From Zymoseptoria tritici IPO323 (Eukaryota > Ascomycota > Dothideomycetes > Mycosphaerellales > Mycosphaerellaceae): a stretch of 64,000 bases of DNA. The DNA lies in the NCBI RefSeq assembly GCF_000219625.1, contig NC_018199.1, forward strand, positions 372,001-436,000, written 5' to 3'. The notes below the pieces were generated by a model. It searched no databases, was not told where the DNA came from, and saw nothing but the letters and a program-made list of their open reading frames with translations. Made by a program: the position numbers and the translations under genes. Shown one piece after another: positions 59,013 to 64,000 of the stretch. The number at the start of each line of letters is the position of its first letter. The stretch's first letter is position 1.

Positions 59013-59696
59013 ATGCCTTAGCTGCCTAGGCAAACATCCGAACTATACTAACATTCGCCAGATACTATATGCTTCTCCTTAGACGACTAGTTAGTCTATC
59101 GTAGTGTTAACCGCCACCCGAAGTAAGGTCTACGAAAGTTGCGCGCCTTCCGGAACTACTTAGAAGAAGAGCGCTAGGCGTAGCGGTAGGACAAGCGTAT
59201 AGCGTAAGAACAAGACTTCGAATCCGCATACGATCTTCTAGTACGGCGCCTATCCGACAACCGCAATTAGTCGCGATACGGAGGCTTAGGATACTATATA
59301 GGAAGCTCTAACTACTACTACATAGATAAGACACAAGAATTACGTTTAGGACAGCGCGTAGAGGGGAGGCTAGGGATAAGGCTAGATAACGGACGTAATA
59401 CTAGAGATACTAGGCGGACGACCCGGAATCTATAGCCTGCCTAAGTTAACAACCCGTTTATAACGCGGCTAGCGCCTCGCAGCATAGCGCCGTCGACTTA
59501 TCGCAATACGGGATAGCATCCCTATGTCGAGACTGTAGCAACTTAGTCGAGTGTACGCAGTCGCTCTAGCCGACGACTAAGAGCTTATTAACCGCTATTA
59601 ACGAAGTAGAACCTAGCGGATTAGCAGAGTAGGGCGGCAGCGATTAAGGCTAAGGAGGAACGCGCGCGGCAGCGTCTTGCTATGGCGGACAAATAA
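59013..59696 (+). pseudogene. Small basic element-encoded protein remnant
   Basis: Plus frame of 228 codons from ATG 59013 to TAA 59694, with about 20 internal stops, mostly TAG. Readable parts include LRKLRAFRNYLEEER, YDLLVRRLSDNRN, a Tyr-rich GYYIGSSNYYYIDKT and a C-terminal helix KAKEERARQRLAMAD. Highly charged. No recognised domain. It is the last gene before the right terminus. Confidence 0.45.
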
Positions 59697-59970
59697 CATA
59701 GTACTAGCGACGGATATAGGGGCGCAATAGACACAGGCATAGTAATTTTAAGCTTTTGGCATAAGAATCTAGCTACGATACTAGTTGGAAACTAATACCC
59801 CTACTACGCACGACAGCAATGGAATTATAGCATAATTTTTACAGTAGTATAATTAGATCGACATGCAGCTTCTTATACATACCTCAATTATGCGATAAAA
59901 GTAGTTTTGAATTTTCGATGTCGCGGCGCTACATAGCATCACCCAAAAACGCTACTAGGCCCTCAGACCC

Positions 59971-59979
59971 TCTCAGGCG
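59971..59979. repeat. Right putative target-site duplication
   Basis: TCTCAGGCG, directly after the right terminus, identical to 46320-46328. Host-like base composition resumes here. Confidence 0.5.
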
Positions 59980-61840
59980 AGGCGCTCGAAGAGGTTAGTG
60001 CTTGCCAAGAGGGTCTGTGCTTCTGAGACTAACAGGACGGGAGGTCGGGTGCCTTGCAAGACTCGCTTACTAAGCATGAAAAATGTTACTCGCAAACATC
60101 CATCATCGACATCCTCTATGATCTCTGCTGGGATGCCTCTCGATAGAATACCGATATGCCGTGGCGCATGTACGCACGAAGGCGCCGACCTCAACCCGCT
60201 GACTGACCACCTACTATAGCCTACCACGCTGCCACCAACTCACCGCTGTCATCACCTCACCGCTGTCGAGCAGCGAAATCGACAAGAGCTTTCCCACCTC
60301 TGACAACGATGGCACGGCTAACCCACCACCATCTCCAGAACGACGAAGCAAGAAAACTCACCAGCTTGAGCAGACCTCACCTCACGGTAATGCTCTGCTC
60401 CGCCGTCCGCGCGCTTTCCAGCAGCTCGAAGCCAGATCTCGAGGCCTGCAACGCCGTCACAGTCTCCAGCAACCTCGCCGCTCATCGGTACATCATTGTT
60501 CCACTCGCCGCGCTCATCAAGTGACAGGAACTCCGTCCTGCCGACTCACGCCGAGGTAGCATACGGTGCTCGATGCGCCCTCGTACAAGCTCTCGCCTGA
60601 GCACGAGCACGACTGCCTGGCCCTACATTGTCATTTCAGACCCAGTTCTGACCATCATGGCCACCGCCGCGCTCGCTAAACACACTCCGAGAGACAAGAA
60701 GGATCTCTGATCAAGGAGACGAGTGTATGGTTCTCAAGAAGAAGAAGAAGAAGAAGAAAAGAAGTGAAGGGACTTTGTGATATCCAGTACTTTTCCCTGA
60801 TCTTTCGGAACATTGCAGGTGGGTTATGCGGAAAGTAGTCGTACCTGTGGGCATTCACAAATTGTGGCCGAGCAGAAGCATGAATGAGCACGGAATTGTC
60901 ACTGAGGAGCCTTGGAATGGGGTGAGGTGAACCGAACAGGATGCAGAGCCGTAGCGTGCGTCTTTGCTCGCATTCCACGGTATTGTACAAATGAGATCAT
61001 TCACTTCAGATCTCGTTGTTGCGTGCATCTTTCCCGACGTCCAATCGACTCCTGCTCGCAGCTGATATCCCGGTGTGTCATTATCCTCCAGGCATTCGTC
61101 AATCCACTCAGTTCATGCATTGGAAGCCTTGAACTTGACCGCTGGCCAGTCTTGTTGTGTTTCTTCGGTTGCTCGATTTCCCGTTGCTCGCCAGCCCAGG
61201 CCGCACGATCGGTGGTTCGCGGTTCGCGGTTCGCGACTCGGTTCGCGTCTGCCAGATAAAGCGATCCAGCTCATCACAATCAAGTGCAGGTTTCTTCCGG
61301 GGTGCTCGCGGTGCGCAATGGTGTTGGTCGTCGTACTGGTCATCACCGCGCTGCTGCACGAATCTTCGAATCGCTGCACAGTCGGTCTCGTGCGACCTCG
61401 TATGTGGCTCATGGACAAATGGGAAGAAGCGGTTGGGGTGAGAGTTCTCTCGGAATCCGAATACGCGGAAGACTTGTGGATGAGGCTGCTGCGAATCTCC
61501 TGGAAGGCATCGACTTGCGCGGGACACGGGTGGAAAAGAAGGGAGTAAGTCCACTCCATTCGTTCTCGACCAACACATGATCTCCGACGCTTTCACTTCA
61601 TCACTTCACACATGACAAAACCCCATATCCGTCAGCCTGTCAAGGTGATCCCGTCACTTCTTGAGAAATACGTGCCAAGCGCGCTAGCCTTCTTGCCCTC
61701 CAGCTTCCCGTCCAGCTTCCATTCTTTCCCTTCCGTGCGGAGTCACCAACTCTCCAAGCTCACCACCGCAGATCGGGACTCATCCTCCATCTCAACATCA
61801 TCGTCCGCCATCAGTCGTCTCCGGACTTTCAACACCCACC
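59980..61840. other. Region without a supportable gene
   Basis: Normal composition. Short plus frames at 60309-60524, 61075-61548 and others lack splice or codon support. Contains a GAA microsatellite (60733-60765) and a short GGTTCGC repeat near 61215-61250. Confidence 0.4.
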
Positions 61841-62671
61841 ATGCACTCCCCAAGCTTCGTCCAGAGCTTCTGCGTCTCGCGCATGCCGCCACCTCCGCCA
61901 TGCCCGCCACTGCCACCCACTCACGACGCCTTGCTGGCGTTTTGTGTCTCGCTCACAGTCATGAGCCTGCTCACGATCGCCGCCGGAATGACCGACACCA
62001 ACATTCGCGAGGGTATGGATCTCGTCTCACCTCTTCACTCTGCGTCTTCTGACACTGACTGACACCTGCAGCGTGCTTCACGCGAGTGCGCACGCTCTCC
62101 GCATCGACCCGCTCTCATGTCCACGCCGCCACCGACTTCATCATGCGTATCGCTGCGCTCGCACTGGCGTCTTTGAGCGCTGAATTCACATCCTGCAAAG
62201 CTGCCGTCCTCCGAACTTCGAAACCCTTCATCGACTTCATCCTACAAACCGCTGCTCCCTCGATCGCTCTGTTGAGCGCTGGGCTCACCACTTGCAAAGC
62301 TTCTCTCAGCCAAGCCTGCGCCGGCGTGGCAAAGACATCGACCGACTTCATCGACTTCAAAATCACTTTCGCAACGGATTTCTTCGGAGCCAGCTACAAG
62401 ACTCGCCAAGCTGATGCAACATCCGTCAAACGCCTTGACCAAGTCGACAGCACGCACTACACCACTGAAAAGGGAGGCGACACATCAGAGCATGAGGATG
62501 ATAGCGAGTACACCGATGCAAATAGCGAGGAGAGTAATGGCTGGACTGTGGTGAAGAAGGAACGCCATGAACGTGAGTTTATCCCTTATCGGACGCCTCA
62601 AGACGATCATGCTCGACTAACAGCTCGAACCAGAGACATGCGTGATGTGCGATTCTGACAAGGAAGAGTGA
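61841..62671 (+). CDS. Hypothetical three-exon protein with internal repeats
   Basis: Exons 61841-62012, 62072-62572 and 62634-62671 encode 236 residues. Intron 1 (59 nt) has a GTATGG donor, a CTGAC branch and a CTGCAG acceptor. Intron 2 (61 nt) has a GTGAGT donor, a GACTAAC branch and an ACCAG acceptor. Phases match throughout. One hydrophobic segment near residues 30-50 (LLAFCVSLTVMSLLTIAAG) could be a signal anchor. Residues 70-155 contain three related units with (T/F)(D/I)FI, ALLSAG or ALASLSAE and TCKA. The C-terminal part is acidic and Ser-rich with NGWTVVKKER, ending CVMCDSDKEE. Function unknown. Confidence 0.65.
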
Positions 62672-63130
62672 ACAGAAGGAATGTGCATGTGAGATGCGAG
62701 ATGTGAGATGTGATGTGACGCGCGGACATTCACAACGGGCGGCGAGAAGCCAATATAGCAGAGTACGCTTGCAGCATGACATTCGGCGGCTTCCACTGGG
62801 ATCTGCCGTATGAAAGATAACAGCAACTGCTCTGCTTGGACCCAAACGAATTCAATCAGTTATGACTTTCCTTTGTAGGACGCGGCCGCTCCACTCTGCT
62901 TGACACGAACGGAACATCGCTGGTTTGTGTAGTAATCGACGCGAGAGGGAGAATCATCCCGAAATCGGAAGAAAGGGACCAGTTCAGGAGCATTGTTCAG
63001 TCGGAAGGAAAGCCGAGTCGACAGGGAAGTCACAGCTGTGTGAGTGCAATGTGAGGTGAGTGCTACGCGTCGGTTTGTTTTGTTTTGCGACTGCCTCCAT
63101 CACGACTGCCTTCCTCCAAGCCAAGCCAAG
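62672..63130. other. Intergenic region
   Basis: No gene seen. A GAGATGCGAGATGTGAGATGTGATG-type short repeat lies at about 62690-62716. Confidence 0.5.
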
Positions 63131-63234
63131 CCTCATCAACAACCTCCGTCACTGATCCTCATCAACAACCTCCATCACTGATCCTCATCAACAACCTCCA
63201 TCACTGATCCTCATCAACAACCTCCATCACTGAT
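63131..63234. repeat. 26-bp minisatellite, four copies
   Basis: Four contiguous copies of a 26-bp unit beginning CCTCATCAACAACCTCC and ending TCACTGAT. The first copy has one substitution (CCGTC for CCATC). A fifth partial unit follows. Confidence 0.9.
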
Positions 63235-63499
63235 CCTCATCACATAACTCATCAGTATCCCGCATCACACATCACACATTCATGCACCCATCAATCCTCA
63301 CCTCCGCCTTCCATTCGAGTCTGCTCGAGCAACTCCCTTCACCCATTCTGAACCTTTGCAGCTCGCCGGAGCATTCACACACGTGGACGACCACCTTCGC
63401 ACGATCGGATCACCTTCGCACCATCACATCTCCACGACCACCTCCACACGACCGCCTTCGAGATGCCACCGCATCACCCGCCCTCGAGATGCCGCCACA

Positions 63500-64000
63500 T
63501 CACCCGTTCGGACGACAACGCCCATGCTTCCATACCCGTGCGGCTCTCCGAGCAGCAAGACACCTCGATGTCGTTGGGTGAAGTCCGGCTGTTTCCTATC
63601 AGACAGTTCTTTTGAGCTGGAAGACGTCCTTCATGGGAGCCATGACGGTCAGGTGGACTGAAGATTGTTGCTCTGAAGATGGTCGCTGAGAAACTCGACA
63701 CCGGTGCCACCCACCGTCAACAAAGCCCACGCTTCCTACCATGCTGCTCTCCGAGTAGTAAGACATCTCCTCGCCTACTTTGGCTCATGGGTACATTCCC
63801 GGGAGAGTGTTGTATGGTGAAGTCCGGCTGCTTCTCGATCAAACAGTTCTTCGAGCTGGAAGACGTCCTTCATGGGAGCCATGACGGTCAGGTGGACCGA
63901 AGATTGTTGCTCTGAAGATGGTCGTTGATGAAGCTTCGACACCGGTGCCGCCCACCGTCAACAAAGCCCACGCTTCCTACCATGCTGTTCGCAGTAAGAC
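63500..64000 (+). repeat. About 239-bp direct repeats running off the window
   Basis: GTGAAGTCCGGCTG recurs at 63578 and 63817, and AAGCCCACGCTTCCTACCATGCTG at 63724 and 63964, with a more diverged version at 63508. Each unit encodes, in one plus frame, FELEDVLHGSHDGQVD. The units are 85-95 percent alike by eye and the array continues beyond 64000, so it may be a repeated exon or a subtelomere-like tandem array. Confidence 0.7.

Larger units (their letters stand above)
46329..59970 (+). mobile_element. 13.6-kb degenerate DNA transposon with RecQ helicase and DUF6589-like gene
   Basis: Bordered by the 9-bp direct repeat TCTCAGGCG. The right end (..CTAGGCCCTCAGACC) is the inverse of GGTCTGAGGGTCTAG at 46387-46401, and the left 65 bp folds on itself. 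Inside are five plus-strand reading frames with no host-like gene between them. Base composition differs from both flanks: TAG is frequent, ATG is scarce, and CpA/TpG are partly depleted, consistent with moderate RIP. The mutation load is lower than in 1-4980. The genes suggest a self-mobilising element in which the DUF6589-like protein is the candidate transposase and the RecQ protein an accessory helicase. This is inference from gene content and ends. Confidence 0.6.

Noticed and set aside
46691..59696. A genetic code in which TAG encodes an amino acid.
   Set aside because: TAG stands in for both Gln and Trp positions, real CAG and TGG codons persist, TAA also interrupts, and host genes nearby use a normal code. 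RIP explains the pattern more simply.
46329..59970. A Helitron (helicase-bearing rolling-circle element).
   Set aside because: The helicase has RecQ motifs and a RecQ zinc-binding domain, not a Rep/PIF1 type. There is an apparent target duplication and inverted end similarity, and no CTRR-hairpin 3' end.
46329..59970. A Starship-type giant element.
   Set aside because: I see no DUF3435/tyrosine-recombinase-like first gene, and the size and ends differ.
60733..60765. GAA run as a coding acidic tract.
   Set aside because: No supporting frame. Simple microsatellite.
63131..63234. CRISPR-like array of 26-bp repeats.
   Set aside because: Repeats are directly contiguous with no spacers and the genome is eukaryotic. 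It is a minisatellite.

Overview
The window looks like a gene-poor, repeat-rich accessory or subtelomere-like segment of a filamentous ascomycete (Pezizomycotina). Evidence: spliced genes with short introns (about 42-80 nt, GTAAG/GTGAG/GTATG donors, CTAAC/CTGAC-type branch sites, YAG acceptors), GC-rich unique DNA, and blocks depleted of CpA/TpG and enriched in TpA, the signature of repeat-induced point mutation (RIP). I recognise no housekeeping gene, rRNA, tRNA or CRISPR array. Every host gene I can support is an orphan to me.

Layout. 1-4980 is a strongly RIP-mutated relic with no usable reading frame, holding at least one sequence present twice in diverged form. 4981-46319 carries short, mostly uncharacterised genes, many with internal repeats, plus decayed genes and minisatellite-like DNA. 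The best-supported host genes are a four-exon gene at 24030-25267 and its diverged paralogue at 10505-12039 (a two-member family), a membrane protein at 14274-16136, a tail-anchored zinc-finger protein at 21959-22495, a coiled-coil protein at 26250-27725, a 76-residue protein made from six tiny exons at 29592-30121, a two-exon gene at 36253-37041, a two-exon gene at 37273-37756, and a repeat protein at 42161-42958.

46329-59970 is a 13.6-kb block I interpret as one large degenerate DNA transposon. It is bordered by a 9-bp direct repeat (TCTCAGGCG), has related inverted ends, and carries five plus-strand reading frames broken mainly by TAG codons where Gln or Trp is expected. In order they are a RecQ-type helicase with its zinc-binding domain, a large protein resembling the fungal DUF6589 family (candidate transposase), two paralogous Cys-containing proteins of unknown function, and a small basic protein. 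Each paralogue is followed by two copies of a hairpin with a conserved loop and different but still paired stems. I consider this element the most notable object in the window.

59980-64000 returns to host-like sequence, with one well-supported three-exon gene at 61841-62671 and tandem repeats running to the window edge. All translations and splice models were made by eye. No database search was possible, so family names rest on motif recognition.
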